Shown one piece after another: positions 17,278-24,556 of a stretch of 57,585 nt of DNA. The translations under genes were made by a program, and so were the position numbers. Source of the stretch: Tenericutes bacterium HGW-Tenericutes-1. Its GTDB lineage: Bacteria > Bacillota_I > Bacilli_A > Izemoplasmatales > Hujiaoplasmataceae. The stretch covers positions 1 through 57,585 of the forward strand of contig PGXM01000002.1 in the NCBI GenBank assembly GCA_002839155.1, written 5' to 3'. Position 1 is the first letter of the stretch; each line of letters starts with the position of its first letter. The notes under the pieces are model-generated. The model saw nothing but the letters and a program-made list of their open reading frames with translations. It searched no databases and was not told the origin of the DNA.

Positions 17278-18846
17278 TTATCTAAATTTTAAGAAATCAT
17301 AAACCACAATTATCTTTTTATAGTCTGTTTTATTTCCTTCTTTTAAATTAGGATAATATTCAAAATAGGTTTTTGTTAGATAAACTAAAATATCCTCGAC
17401 ACTAAATTTGTCTATACTCATTAGTATTGCTGATATCTCATTCCTAATTGGGAATTTTAGGGCTTGTATTTCTGATATTTGATTGTATTTCTTTGCCGAA
17501 TTAAATTTTTTGAGTTGAGCTGATGAAAACAAACTGTTGATATCAGATAATATTCGGTCTTTTGTGAATTCGGTAGCTTCTCCTTCAAATTTTGAGAAGA
17601 ATTTATGCAATGGTAAATATGATCTAGAATATCTAGACTTATTTATTTCTGCAAAGTTGTTTATGATCAATTTTGGATCATAGTCGTAAATATTAAAAAT
17701 GACTTCTTGCTGAATTTGATCGAGAGTTATACTTCTGTATCCAGTTTCAAATATTGAATCACTACCCGCAATATGAATTGCAAGCTGATTATCATTTGAT
17801 AATTCATCCAAGTTTGATGTTTTTAGTTTTGAATGTTGATTGTTTGAATCATTTTCGATTAAAGTAGCTATCATTTGTTTCGCTCTTTTAATTAATTTTA
17901 CAGGCATGCCTGCTTTTATATTTTGAGACAAAGAAGCGTATAATATGTTATACAAGTTAAGACTAATACTATGAATTGAAATATTGCTGATTGTTTTAAT
18001 TCCAAACTCTTGTTTGATTGTCGAATCAACATACTCCACAAAAAGCATCCGATTATACAAATTTTGTCTTTGTTCAGAATTTAGGCATATGTCTAGATCG
18101 AAAAAAATACTTTTAATATTGGAATCGTTAGCTGAATAACCCAAGAATATAATCGGGTATTCCAAAAATAATGTCAGTAACTTACTAGAAAGATATTTTT
18201 CTTTGTCTTTCTTTAGTTTATAGTCATACTCATTAATAACAATAGAACTAGGGTCCGTTACAGAGCCATGTATTTTATATATTTCTGAATCATGATATAA
18301 AATTGCATTTAGCAGTTCAACTTGCGAAATAAATACATCAAAATCAGAAAAAATAGACTCAACAAACGTATCGTAATTAGTTGTGATTACACCTGAAACA
18401 AAAGGCTTAATTTTTTTAAACATTTCGATTTCTTTTTTATATGCGTATGTATACTTAAAAGTTGAATTTAAGTCGGAGATAAGAATTTTGAAAGGAGAAA
18501 CCCCCATTTTGACGAAAGTCAAATATTTATCTTTCAATTCTTTTTCAAAAAGTTTATCTGAATAGAATTTTTTATTAAAATCTACTTCAATTTGAGTAGC
18601 TACTTTTGGATACAAATCGCAATCTTCGATTTCAGGATAGAATGACTTAATACCATTGATAATACCTAGATAATAAAACTCATTATCAGAAGTTCTTTTT
18701 GATGCGGCAATTAACATAGATTCCCAATTAGGCAAATCAATGTATCTTCTCGATATACCAGAACCAATAAATAAAAATGGCTTTCTTTCAAAATTCTTGA
18801 ATAAGCCTTCCAAAAAACGAAATATTTCTTTTCCATTAGGGTTCAT
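17278..18846 (-). CDS. SIR2-domain protein, candidate anti-phage NADase
   Basis: A 522-residue protein. The N-terminal half is a SIR2-like Rossmann domain: FLFIGSGISRR (25-34), the catalytic TTNYDTFVE (155-163, Asn157 and Asp159), YKIHGSVTD with His193, and FLGYSANDSNIK (234-245). The second half (about 330-522) is an unnamed helical domain. SIR2 proteins of this layout deplete NAD on infection in several anti-phage systems. No partner gene (HerA, Argonaute, TIR) is adjacent, so it would act alone or with the nearby HEPN-like gene. It has its own strong promoter and AAAGG before the ATG. Exact system not assigned. Confidence 0.75.
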   Translation of the reverse strand: MNPNGKEIFRFLEGLFKNFERKPFLFIGSGISRRYIDLPNWESMLIAASKRTSDNEFYYLGIINGIKSFYPEIEDCDLYPKVATQIEVDFNKKFYSDKLFEKELKDKYLTFVKMGVSPFKILISDLNSTFKYTYAYKKEIEMFKKIKPFVSGVITTNYDTFVESIFSDFDVFISQVELLNAILYHDSEIYKIHGSVTDPSSIVINEYDYKLKKDKEKYLSSKLLTLFLEYPIIFLGYSANDSNIKSIFFDLDICLNSEQRQNLYNRMLFVEYVDSTIKQEFGIKTISNISIHSISLNLYNILYASLSQNIKAGMPVKLIKRAKQMIATLIENDSNNQHSKLKTSNLDELSNDNQLAIHIAGSDSIFETGYRSITLDQIQQEVIFNIYDYDPKLIINNFAEINKSRYSRSYLPLHKFFSKFEGEATEFTKDRILSDINSLFSSAQLKKFNSAKKYNQISEIQALKFPIRNEISAILMSIDKFSVEDILVYLTKTYFEYYPNLKEGNKTDYKKIIVVYDFLKFR

Positions 18847-18891
18847 ATAATTACCTTTCTAATATATTGATTTTAAAATTCATTTAAATAT

Positions 18892-18919
18892 ATAATAATA
18901 CACCAAAAGTATTTGTCAA
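18892..18919 (-). promoter_or_regulatory. Promoter of the SIR2 gene
   Basis: Minus strand TTGACA (18914-18919), 16-bp spacer, TATTAT (18892-18897), 46 bp upstream of the ATG. Confidence 0.7.
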
Positions 18920-19022
18920 TGTGTATGTAAAAATAAATCTTCATCAATTAAGAATAACAATACAAAGTATTGTTAAGAGTATATCAGTTAGTAAAACAAA
19001 TAATGACATACGACTTTCATGG

Positions 19023-19070
19023 ACCATACACGTGTTTTGAGTACGATTTAGATAACCATACACGAGTTTT
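19023..19070. repeat. Two 16-bp direct repeats near the putative replication gene
   Basis: ACCATACACGTGTTTT (19023-19038) and ACCATACACGAGTTTT (19055-19070), 15 of 16 identical and 32 bp apart, about three helical turns. They lie in the 330-bp gene-free stretch 18847-19173. Could be iteron-like or operator sites. Confidence 0.4.
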
Positions 19071-19082
19071 ATTAAACAAATC

Positions 19083-19113
19083 AAAAAAAAGACTCTCCTG
19101 TATGAAAGTCTTT
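19083..19113 (-). terminator. Terminator of the early/replication operon
   Basis: Minus-strand hairpin AAAGACT / AGTCTTT followed by eight T, downstream of the gene ending at 19174. Confidence 0.75.
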
Positions 19114-19173
19114 GTTATTTTATTGATTTCTATATATTTGAAAGAACTCTATTGCTAGAGTTGGGTTTCAATA

Positions 19174-20118
19174 TTAGAACATCGGCACGATTGTGAGTTG
19201 GATTTGGTATTGTTCATTCATTTGCTTTTTGTAGATTGGGTTGGATAAAAACTTATAAGCTAATTCGTTTTTGATTGTTAGCTTCAGGCTTGGATGCTGA
19301 TAATACGGTATGATGGTATCTATCTGATCCATCCAATCCGGATGCGCTCCTACGATTTTTTCTAATAGGTGCCGCCAATAGAATCGATCGTCTTTGAATT
19401 TGTCCAAATCCATGGTAACTAAGTTATTTAAATATTTCTTTTTTTGTAATTTCATCAAAGAAGCTAATCCTTGACTAAATGACTTAACAGTATAGTAGAT
19501 TAATGACAAAATACGATATCTGATGCCTTTACGCATTCTGATAGATATCGCTTTATTTGGATCATAAGATTGATAAAGAGGAATGATATTAATCCAGTTT
19601 GCTGTGATCACATGATAGGATCCATTTTTTCCATGGATATGACGTTGCTCCACTGATATTGTCTTTCTATCATTTTTGAGAATGAATAAATTATCCGCAA
19701 CTTTGCGGACTGCTTTTGATATTGTATCCGGATTTATTTCTTTATCAGATAACCATCCAAGCTTAATAGCAATTGATTTATTCGATATACTTGTTTCATC
19801 TTTCTGAATCGAATAAAAATGGCTTATCAGGTAATGTTCGAGCTTTAACCAGGGATAATGTCCCTCTGATGCAAAATAGCGTTGAAACGGATTTTTACCG
19901 ATATTATGGAACTGTATCTTGTATAGCTTGCGTAGCTTCGAATTGATATTCTTTTCAATATCAGATTCAGTTCCATTATAATTAGATCCAAAGTATTGAG
20001 CCAAAGGCACATGGAGATCATAAGCTGTTCTTAATACATCCCATGTATGATCAGAAAAGCTGGTATTTGATTTTTCTGATACATTTATAACATATTCATC
20101 AAATGTGAGTTTCTTCAT
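19174..20118 (-). CDS. Putative replication or DNA-binding protein (winged-helix-like)
   Basis: The ATG at 20118 has AAAGGAG eight bases upstream and gives 314 residues. A helix-turn-helix-like part (SIAIKLGWLSDKEINPDTISKAVRKVADN) is centred near residue 150 and resembles winged-helix domains of plasmid initiators. I cannot name the family. It is the last gene of the leftward early operon, next to direct repeats at 19023-19070, and two short antisense-type RNAs are encoded upstream. These surroundings suggest a Rep-like role, which is inference only. Confidence 0.5.
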   Translation of the reverse strand: MKKLTFDEYVINVSEKSNTSFSDHTWDVLRTAYDLHVPLAQYFGSNYNGTESDIEKNINSKLRKLYKIQFHNIGKNPFQRYFASEGHYPWLKLEHYLISHFYSIQKDETSISNKSIAIKLGWLSDKEINPDTISKAVRKVADNLFILKNDRKTISVEQRHIHGKNGSYHVITANWINIIPLYQSYDPNKAISIRMRKGIRYRILSLIYYTVKSFSQGLASLMKLQKKKYLNNLVTMDLDKFKDDRFYWRHLLEKIVGAHPDWMDQIDTIIPYYQHPSLKLTIKNELAYKFLSNPIYKKQMNEQYQIQLTIVPMF

Positions 20119-20152
20119 ATGATTGGCTCCTTTCAAAGTTTGTCATTATGTG

Positions 20153-20449
20153 CTAAATTACAGTATAGGTATTTAATCTTTCTATGCATGTGCTAAGTAT
20201 CGATTTAACTGTAGTTTTAGATCCAACTCCATCGAGAGATAGTAGTTCAATACATTTTGATAAATCATCTTGATTATTCTTTAAAACTTCAATTAAGCTA
20301 ATTGCACAAGCTAATTGTTCAACATCATCAATCCATATTTGATTATCTGATTTTGTATCTGATTCACTTATCATGGATTGAGAATTATCTTTTAGTGATT
20401 CTAACTGTTCGATGACTTTACCTAATCTGAGTTCTAATGTTGCGTCCAT
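20153..20449 (-). CDS. Hypothetical protein, 98 aa
   Basis: I prefer the ATG at 20449 (AAGGAG upstream) over the frame's earlier ATG at 20521, which would run across the promoter of an antisense RNA. The protein starts with a coiled-coil-like helix (LELRLGKVIEQLESLKDN), is acidic, and has no known domain. It lies 34 bp upstream of the putative replication gene on the same strand. Possibly a copy-control or accessory protein. Confidence 0.55.
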   Translation of the reverse strand: MDATLELRLGKVIEQLESLKDNSQSMISESDTKSDNQIWIDDVEQLACAISLIEVLKNNQDDLSKCIELLSLDGVGSKTTVKSILSTCIERLNTYTVI

Positions 20450-20475
20450 ATTTACTCCTTGTATATAATAAATTA

Positions 20476-20505
20476 TTGACATAAACACTCTGAATAATAT
20501 ATAAT
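20476..20505 (+). promoter_or_regulatory. Consensus promoter of a short antisense RNA
   Basis: TTGACA (20476-20481), 18-bp spacer, TATAAT (20500-20505), opposite in direction to the surrounding operon. Confidence 0.7.
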
Positions 20506-20511
20506 CTTTTT

Positions 20512-20584
20512 GGCTAAACATTCAAGTTGTTTTTCAAGCCATCTCCTTGATAATCCAGTACCCCAATACTGGATTATCTTTTTT
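20512..20584 (+). ncRNA. Candidate 73-nt antisense RNA
   Basis: Runs from the promoter 20476-20505 to a perfect terminator: 12-bp stem GATAATCCAGTA / TACTGGATTATC (20549-20578) and six T. Its 5' part folds as GGCT-AAACA-loop TTCAAGT-TGTTT-AGCC with a small bulge. Two stem-loops, the second a terminator, on the strand opposite the message leader is the layout of countertranscribed copy-control RNAs of plasmids. It is antisense to the leader between the genes at 20583 and 20449. Confidence 0.65.
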
Positions 20585-21011
20585 ATATATTGAATGCAAC
20601 TTGCCCAATGTTATCTGACTTAATCATCGCTTGAAAAAATTCAGAATCATGCTGTCCGATTTTTAGCTTGCACTGATCATCTTTATGATATTTATATTTA
20701 ACTGCAGAATATCTCTCAAATAGGCTTTTTGCTGTTGATAATGATTTTTCAAGAAAAGACTCGATTTCATCATTATTCTCAGCCACTTTATAACCTCTAA
20801 CTCCTGAGATAATGATTTTTTGAAACATTCGATCAAATGATATCTCTCTGATTATGGATCTCATTTCTTTATCCAAGGTACTATTGTAGTTACCAAAGAA
20901 TTTCTTACATAAATCTTCTACAGAATGCCACTTAATAGGTAACTCAAGCAAGTAATCATGAACTTCATAACTAATACCACTGTGTTTCTTCGTTTCAATC
21001 TTGTTTTTCAT
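20583..21011 (-). CDS. Hypothetical early protein, 142 aa
   Basis: Start ATG 21011 with AGGAGG upstream. Contains a possible winged-helix region (HSVEDLCKKFFGNYNSTLDK, then IIISGVRGYKVAENNDEIE), a pattern seen in small phage DNA-binding proteins. No named family. Its leader is opposite the candidate antisense RNA at 21068-21147, and its stop codon lies in the T run of the other antisense RNA. Confidence 0.55.
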   Translation of the reverse strand: MKNKIETKKHSGISYEVHDYLLELPIKWHSVEDLCKKFFGNYNSTLDKEMRSIIREISFDRMFQKIIISGVRGYKVAENNDEIESFLEKSLSTAKSLFERYSAVKYKYHKDDQCKLKIGQHDSEFFQAMIKSDNIGQVAFNI

Positions 21012-21032
21012 TGATAAATCCTCCTATAAAAT

Positions 21033-21061
21033 TTGACTGATTAACTCTCTTATGATAGAAT
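21033..21061 (+). promoter_or_regulatory. Promoter of a short antisense RNA
   Basis: TTGACT (21033-21038), 17-bp spacer, TAGAAT (21056-21061), reading away from the 142-aa gene. Confidence 0.65.
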
Positions 21062-21067
21062 TTAATC

Positions 21068-21147
21068 AGAATCCACTAAAAGGTGACTGCTGATGCGACC
21101 TGGATTCCCTGAGTAGCGACACGGTTAAAAGTTCCGTGTCATTTTTT
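21068..21147 (+). ncRNA. Candidate 80-nt antisense RNA
   Basis: Runs from the promoter 21033-21061 to the terminator GACACGG / CCGTGTC (21118-21140) plus six T. The 5' stem-loop is formed by GAATCC (21069-21074) with GGATTC (21102-21107) and AGGT (21081-21084) with ACCT (21098-21101), leaving a 13-base loop. No reading frame. It is antisense to the leader of the 142-aa gene. The layout copies that of plasmid countertranscribed RNAs and of the second candidate at 20512-20584. Confidence 0.65.
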
Positions 21148-21148
21148 A

Positions 21149-21464
21149 TTGACAATCAATATTAACAAGCGTAAAATCGTAGTTGTGTCTAATCAAATAT
21201 CGATTAATCACTGCTTTAGGAGAGACTAAGAGGGCCTTTTTGCCTTCTTTTTCTTTTTGTCAATCCATGAAACACCATGAAATTCCTTGCTTGAAAGCGC
21301 GATAGCGCATCAAATAAAAGCCTTTCCCTCGCCAAGGCTATGCGGCGGCGTTCACCTTAAAACCAATAAAAAATAAAATACCTTATAAAAAATTCATAAT
21401 GGAATGAAAATTCCATTTTGTACTCATTACATACATAAGAACCGCCATCGGCGGTTCGAACCGC
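21149..21464. other. Gene-free structured region, candidate origin
   Basis: No reading frame fits. It contains TAATC ... GATTA arms, a GCGC-gata-GCGC hairpin, a terminator-like minus-strand hairpin AGCCTT / AAGGCT, a locally GC-rich block (21315-21355) unlike the rest of the element, the hairpin AATGGAA / TTCCATT (21398-21417), and three alternating copies of GAACCGCC (21439-21465). It lies between the orphan methyltransferase and the putative replication genes. An origin of replication or transfer is the inference. Confidence 0.35.
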
Positions 21465-21465
21465 C
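21450..21465. repeat. 16-bp perfect palindrome after the orphan methyltransferase
   Basis: GGCGGTTCGAACCGCC. A further GAACCGCC at 21439-21446 can pair with the left half instead, with loop ATC, so two alternative hairpins share one arm. It touches the methyltransferase stop codon. Confidence 0.6.
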
Positions 21466-23006
21466 TAATGAAATAATGTGCTGAGTAATTCCGCAAACAC
21501 CCCTACAACAATACCGTTTCCAAATATCTTATAAGCTTGCGCATTTGAAACTGTAAGTAAAATGTTATCAATATCGCAATCATCGATATCCATAAGTCGT
21601 CCGCATTCTCTAGGCGTCAATTTCCTTATTCGAAGGTTGTCATTGTAGCCAAATGTATCTGATCGAGTATGCAAAGTAGGCATTATTCCATCTCGATTCT
21701 CGATATAATCATTAAGCGACAATCGTCCATTTGGAATCTTTTTGACATTGCTGTACGAGTGATTTATAATTTTTCCATCAATAAGCAGTCCAGTTTCAAC
21801 TAAATCAGAACACAACTTTATTTTTGATGAAACTACCACACCAATATCGTTTGAATTTGTCTTAATAGTTTGAATCATCCCATTTTGAACCACACCACGT
21901 TTTTGATGTGGCCGATTAAGATATACTCCATCGCCATCAAAAGCTTCAGCATACCCTTTTTTTGTTGCTTCTGGGATGTGTATAGATGGCTCAATAACAC
22001 TTAATCGAGAGTCCGTTAAAATTGCAGGTGCTAATACAACATTAGGTTTTCTTCGAAATTTATCGCTCGATTTTAAGTCTACGATAATATGATTTGATAT
22101 TTTATGCTCGTCATAGACAATCATGCTTGCACTAATTCCACCTGCATCAGTTTCTGCAACCCTTGTCGTAATAGTTGGAGATACGCTTTCATCCTTTAAT
22201 ACATTGTTTAATGGATTTTGAAACGATTTCCAATTTGATATTTGATTTAATTGCTTATTTGTCAAATAGAATTTTTCATCTACTTCATCTTCTAAATAAT
22301 CTTTAAGACGTTTTGTCAACGTGAATGGTTGAGGAAATTTATAATAGAAATCTCCCAAAATTGAAACCATAAAGACTCTACTTCTATTTTGCGCAACTCC
22401 ATAATTCTTAGCATTCATTACTTGAACATAATTTGTATAGCCTAAAAACTCTAACTCTAATTTAATCTCATTAAAGTCGCGAATAAATTTTTTTTGATTC
22501 AAGTCTTCTACATTTTCCATAATTAATACTTTTGGTAGTTTCTCATGATTAACTGGATGATAATAGTCAGTACTTTCTCCAAGAGAATGTATTTTCCCAC
22601 CGGATTTTTCATATCGATGTGGAATATATTCAGCTGTTTCTTTTAATAATCTTAAAACATCATATACTAATCCAGATCGTGTTCCGCCATGCAACCCTTT
22701 TTGTTTTCCTGATTTTGATAAATCAGTACATGGAAATGAGTAAGTAAATATATCACAAGCAGGAAGTGAAGTTATAAATCTAATATCACCGTAATTTACA
22801 CAGTCTCCATGAACTGCCTGGTAGGAAGCAATTGCATGCTTATCAATTTCGCTTATTCCAACGCTTACAACTTTTGCACCAATTCTTTTAAAAGCTAGTC
22901 TCGTCATTCCAACGCCTGCGAACGATTCAAATAATCTTACTGGTGTATTTTTATCGAATAAATAAGGTTCATACATTAATTCAAATATATTTGTTTGTAC
23001 GTCCAT
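21465..23006 (-). CDS. Orphan DNA (cytosine-5-)-methyltransferase
   Basis: A 513-residue C5-methyltransferase: motif I RLFESFAGVGMTRLAF (24-39), catalytic YSFPCTDLSKSG with Cys93, ENV at 164-166, NYGVAQNRSRVF, then a long variable region containing SPTITTRV. The C-terminal motif is FGNGIVVGVF. The extra length and TITTR motif resemble phage-borne multispecific enzymes rather than restriction partners. No nuclease gene is adjacent. Likely protects element DNA from host restriction. It differs clearly in sequence from the enzyme at 4233-5399. Confidence 0.9.
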   Translation of the reverse strand: MDVQTNIFELMYEPYLFDKNTPVRLFESFAGVGMTRLAFKRIGAKVVSVGISEIDKHAIASYQAVHGDCVNYGDIRFITSLPACDIFTYSFPCTDLSKSGKQKGLHGGTRSGLVYDVLRLLKETAEYIPHRYEKSGGKIHSLGESTDYYHPVNHEKLPKVLIMENVEDLNQKKFIRDFNEIKLELEFLGYTNYVQVMNAKNYGVAQNRSRVFMVSILGDFYYKFPQPFTLTKRLKDYLEDEVDEKFYLTNKQLNQISNWKSFQNPLNNVLKDESVSPTITTRVAETDAGGISASMIVYDEHKISNHIIVDLKSSDKFRRKPNVVLAPAILTDSRLSVIEPSIHIPEATKKGYAEAFDGDGVYLNRPHQKRGVVQNGMIQTIKTNSNDIGVVVSSKIKLCSDLVETGLLIDGKIINHSYSNVKKIPNGRLSLNDYIENRDGIMPTLHTRSDTFGYNDNLRIRKLTPRECGRLMDIDDCDIDNILLTVSNAQAYKIFGNGIVVGVFAELLSTLFH

Positions 23007-23037
23007 GTCACACCATCCTGGATGAATTAATCAAGTG

Positions 23038-23133
23038 CTCAATCGAGCTCTAGACCGCTAAAATATTTCTGCCGGGAAAATATAGTAGCTGTCTAAAGGC
23101 GGAGGAGGATTCAATGTCTAAAGCTCGATTGAG
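23038..23133. repeat. Long inverted repeat before the orphan methyltransferase
   Basis: CTCAATCGAGCTCTAGA (23038-23054) and TCTAAAGCTCGATTGAG (23117-23133) are complementary at 16 of 17 positions, with a 62-base loop that can form smaller stems. It falls in the leader of the methyltransferase message, 32 bases before its ATG. It could regulate translation, be bound by the enzyme, or be a DNA processing site. Confidence 0.65.
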
Positions 23134-23140
23134 AACTCGA

Positions 23141-23356
23141 TCATAATGATCTTGTTCTTGGTTTTGTACATAGACCAGCACTATAATCGGCTTGTCTTTG
23201 CCTATTAAATGCTGCCATGAGCGAATTATTTCTTGTATCTGTCTGACAATCCCTAAAGAAGATACAACCTCTACAATTCGCTTCTTGAACTTTGAGAGCG
23301 GTACATACTCCATTAGTGTTGAAATAGCATTTTTTATTTGTTATATTTTTATTCAT
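23141..23356 (-). CDS. Small Cys-rich phage-type protein (71 aa)
   Basis: Residues 10-38 carry KCYFNTNGVCTAL ... NCRGCIFFRDC, a four- to five-Cys knuckle typical of a small zinc-binding protein common in Bacillota phages. The tail RNNSLMAAFNRQRQAD is basic. The frame has the usual AT-rich third positions. Function unknown. Confidence 0.65.
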   Translation of the reverse strand: MNKNITNKKCYFNTNGVCTALKVQEANCRGCIFFRDCQTDTRNNSLMAAFNRQRQADYSAGLCTKPRTRSL

Positions 23357-23361
23357 AGTCT

Positions 23362-23814
23362 TTACCTCGCGAATAATCCAGTATTGATCTGTAACTCAGG
23401 AATGATACTGAATTTCTTTTTGTTTCTGGAAATTCTTCTTAATGCAACTAGATTCATTTCCGGTATAATCTTGTTATCAAAGTCTCCATCAATAATCATT
23501 GATTGATATCCATGGAAGACAATGAACTTCCTTAGTTTCTCAATACCAGGTAATGTCAGATCATGTTTAGCAAGTTCTTCTCTTAATGCCTGGATTGGAG
23601 TAACCGGACTCGTTTCAATAAAGAATGTCTTAGGTAATCTGATATCTGCATTAGCAATCCATGTCTTGTACTGACTCAAAGCCTCAGTATGATTTTGGAA
23701 TGGATAATTGACTTTGATACGATTTTCGATATTTGTGATCGATACGAATTTAGCATCGTCATCTAGTTGAATAATGTAATCTTTTCCATCCGTACAAGCA
23801 TAATATTGTTTCAT
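23362..23814 (-). CDS. Hypothetical early protein, 150 aa
   Basis: No recognised domain. Beta-rich N-terminus (YIIQLDDDAKFVSITNIENR), then a helical part with a basic end (RRISRNKKKF). It overlaps the upstream gene by 4 bp (ATGA), so the two are translationally coupled. Member of the early leftward operon. Confidence 0.6.
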   Translation of the reverse strand: MKQYYACTDGKDYIIQLDDDAKFVSITNIENRIKVNYPFQNHTEALSQYKTWIANADIRLPKTFFIETSPVTPIQALREELAKHDLTLPGIEKLRKFIVFHGYQSMIIDGDFDNKIIPEMNLVALRRISRNKKKFSIIPELQINTGLFAR

Positions 23815-24155
23815 GAGGTTGACCTCTGATTTCTTAAAACTGCATCAATCATTCTCCGGTTATATTTGGCTTTTTCGATTTCATCTTCCATAAGTTCAGG
23901 ATCATAATGGGTACATCCCATCATATGAGCCAGATGGATGATTTGTTCTGGATCGTTGTGTTGGCCAAGGGATAATCTGTCATCATGATATTGTGAGAAA
24001 ACAAAACGATTACTTATGATGACTTTGCCGGATTGTAAGTTCTTTTCAAGAATAAGAGTGCTGTTTGTAACATCCGGATTAGCTAGTGTCATTTTCCCTA
24101 GATCTTGATTCTTCATGAAATCACGAATAATGTTCTCGGTAATCATCCTTAACAT
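23811..24155 (-). CDS. Hypothetical early protein, 114 aa
   Basis: No recognised domain. Contains DDRLSLGQHNDPEQIIHLAHM and a basic C-terminal helix (EIEKAKYNRRMIDAVLRNQR). Coupled to both neighbours by short overlaps. Starts after AGGTG at 24155. Confidence 0.6.
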   Translation of the reverse strand: MLRMITENIIRDFMKNQDLGKMTLANPDVTNSTLILEKNLQSGKVIISNRFVFSQYHDDRLSLGQHNDPEQIIHLAHMMGCTHYDPELMEDEIEKAKYNRRMIDAVLRNQRSTS

Positions 24156-24289
24156 GATTGCTGCACCTGTCCTTTATGTTTCAAGTATTCCTGCATCGAG
24201 GTGTAGTACCTAGGTTCTTTTCCTTGTTGAGTGCACCAAACTAGAAATTCGCTCCATGATGTCATTGCTTCTGATGCTGTTGCTTTCAT
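24149..24289 (-). CDS. Hypothetical early protein, 46 aa
   Basis: I choose the ATG at 24289 because GGAGGAG lies directly upstream. The longer frame from 24361 would run through the leader hairpin. The product is a short, soluble peptide (SWSEFLVWCTQQGKEPRYYT). First full gene of the early operon. Confidence 0.55.
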   Translation of the reverse strand: MKATASEAMTSWSEFLVWCTQQGKEPRYYTSMQEYLKHKGQVQQSC

Positions 24290-24318
24290 AATCTCCTCCA
24301 TATTTTTATAAAATAAAA

Positions 24319-24363
24319 GCATAACCCAATGAGCGACGTGATTAAGTCGCTTATGAATCATGC
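24319..24363 (-). terminator. Leader terminator of the early operon with overlapping leader frame
   Basis: Imperfect minus-strand hairpin: outer GCAT / ATGC, inner AAGCGAC / GTCGCT, followed by TTTTATTTTATA. A 14-codon frame (24402-24358, MNFLYFVKIIDTKA) with AGGTG six bases before its ATG ends with its stop codon inside the 5' arm. A ribosome stopping there would block the hairpin, so this looks like translation-coupled attenuation. Confidence 0.5.
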
Positions 24364-24416
24364 TTTTGTATCAATAATCTTAACAAAATATAAAAAATTC
24401 ATATATTCACCTTTTT

Positions 24417-24499
24417 TTGTAGAGATTTTCTCAACACCCAAAACTATCTTACTACTTGAAAGATATTATGTCAACAAGTTTGTAGAGATTTTCTCAACA
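24417..24499. promoter_or_regulatory. Two repressor operators flanking divergent promoters
   Basis: A 20-bp sequence, TTGTAGAGATTTTCTCAACA, occurs at 24417-24436 and 24480-24499. Each contains the inverted repeat TGT-a-GAGA-ttt-TCTC-a-ACA. One copy lies at the start of the leftward transcript, the other just upstream of its -35 box and upstream of the repressor gene. They are the likely binding sites of the XRE protein at 24557. Confidence 0.8.
24446..24474 (-). promoter_or_regulatory. Promoter of the early leftward operon
   Basis: Minus strand TTGACA (24469-24474), 17-bp spacer, TAAGAT (24446-24451), between the two operators. Confidence 0.75.
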
Positions 24500-24556
24500 T
24501 TTCGATACTTGTTAAGATTTTGTTGCTATAATAAGAACAGAAAGGAGCGATTATTC

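Noticed and set aside
18970-19158. 62-codon plus-strand frame
   Set aside because: It runs over direct repeats and a terminator hairpin, has no ribosome site and no family likeness.
20450-20521. Longer start of the 98-aa protein
   Set aside because: It covers the promoter of the candidate antisense RNA, while the ATG at 20449 has AAGGAG upstream.
23050-23313. 87-codon minus-strand frame overlapping the Cys-rich gene
   Set aside because: It overlaps the better supported Cys-rich frame for most of its length and its end falls in the long inverted repeat; no good ribosome site.
24329-24556. Longer start of the XRE repressor
   Set aside because: It would translate through both operators and the divergent promoter; the ATG at 24557 has AAAGGAG and matches the family start.
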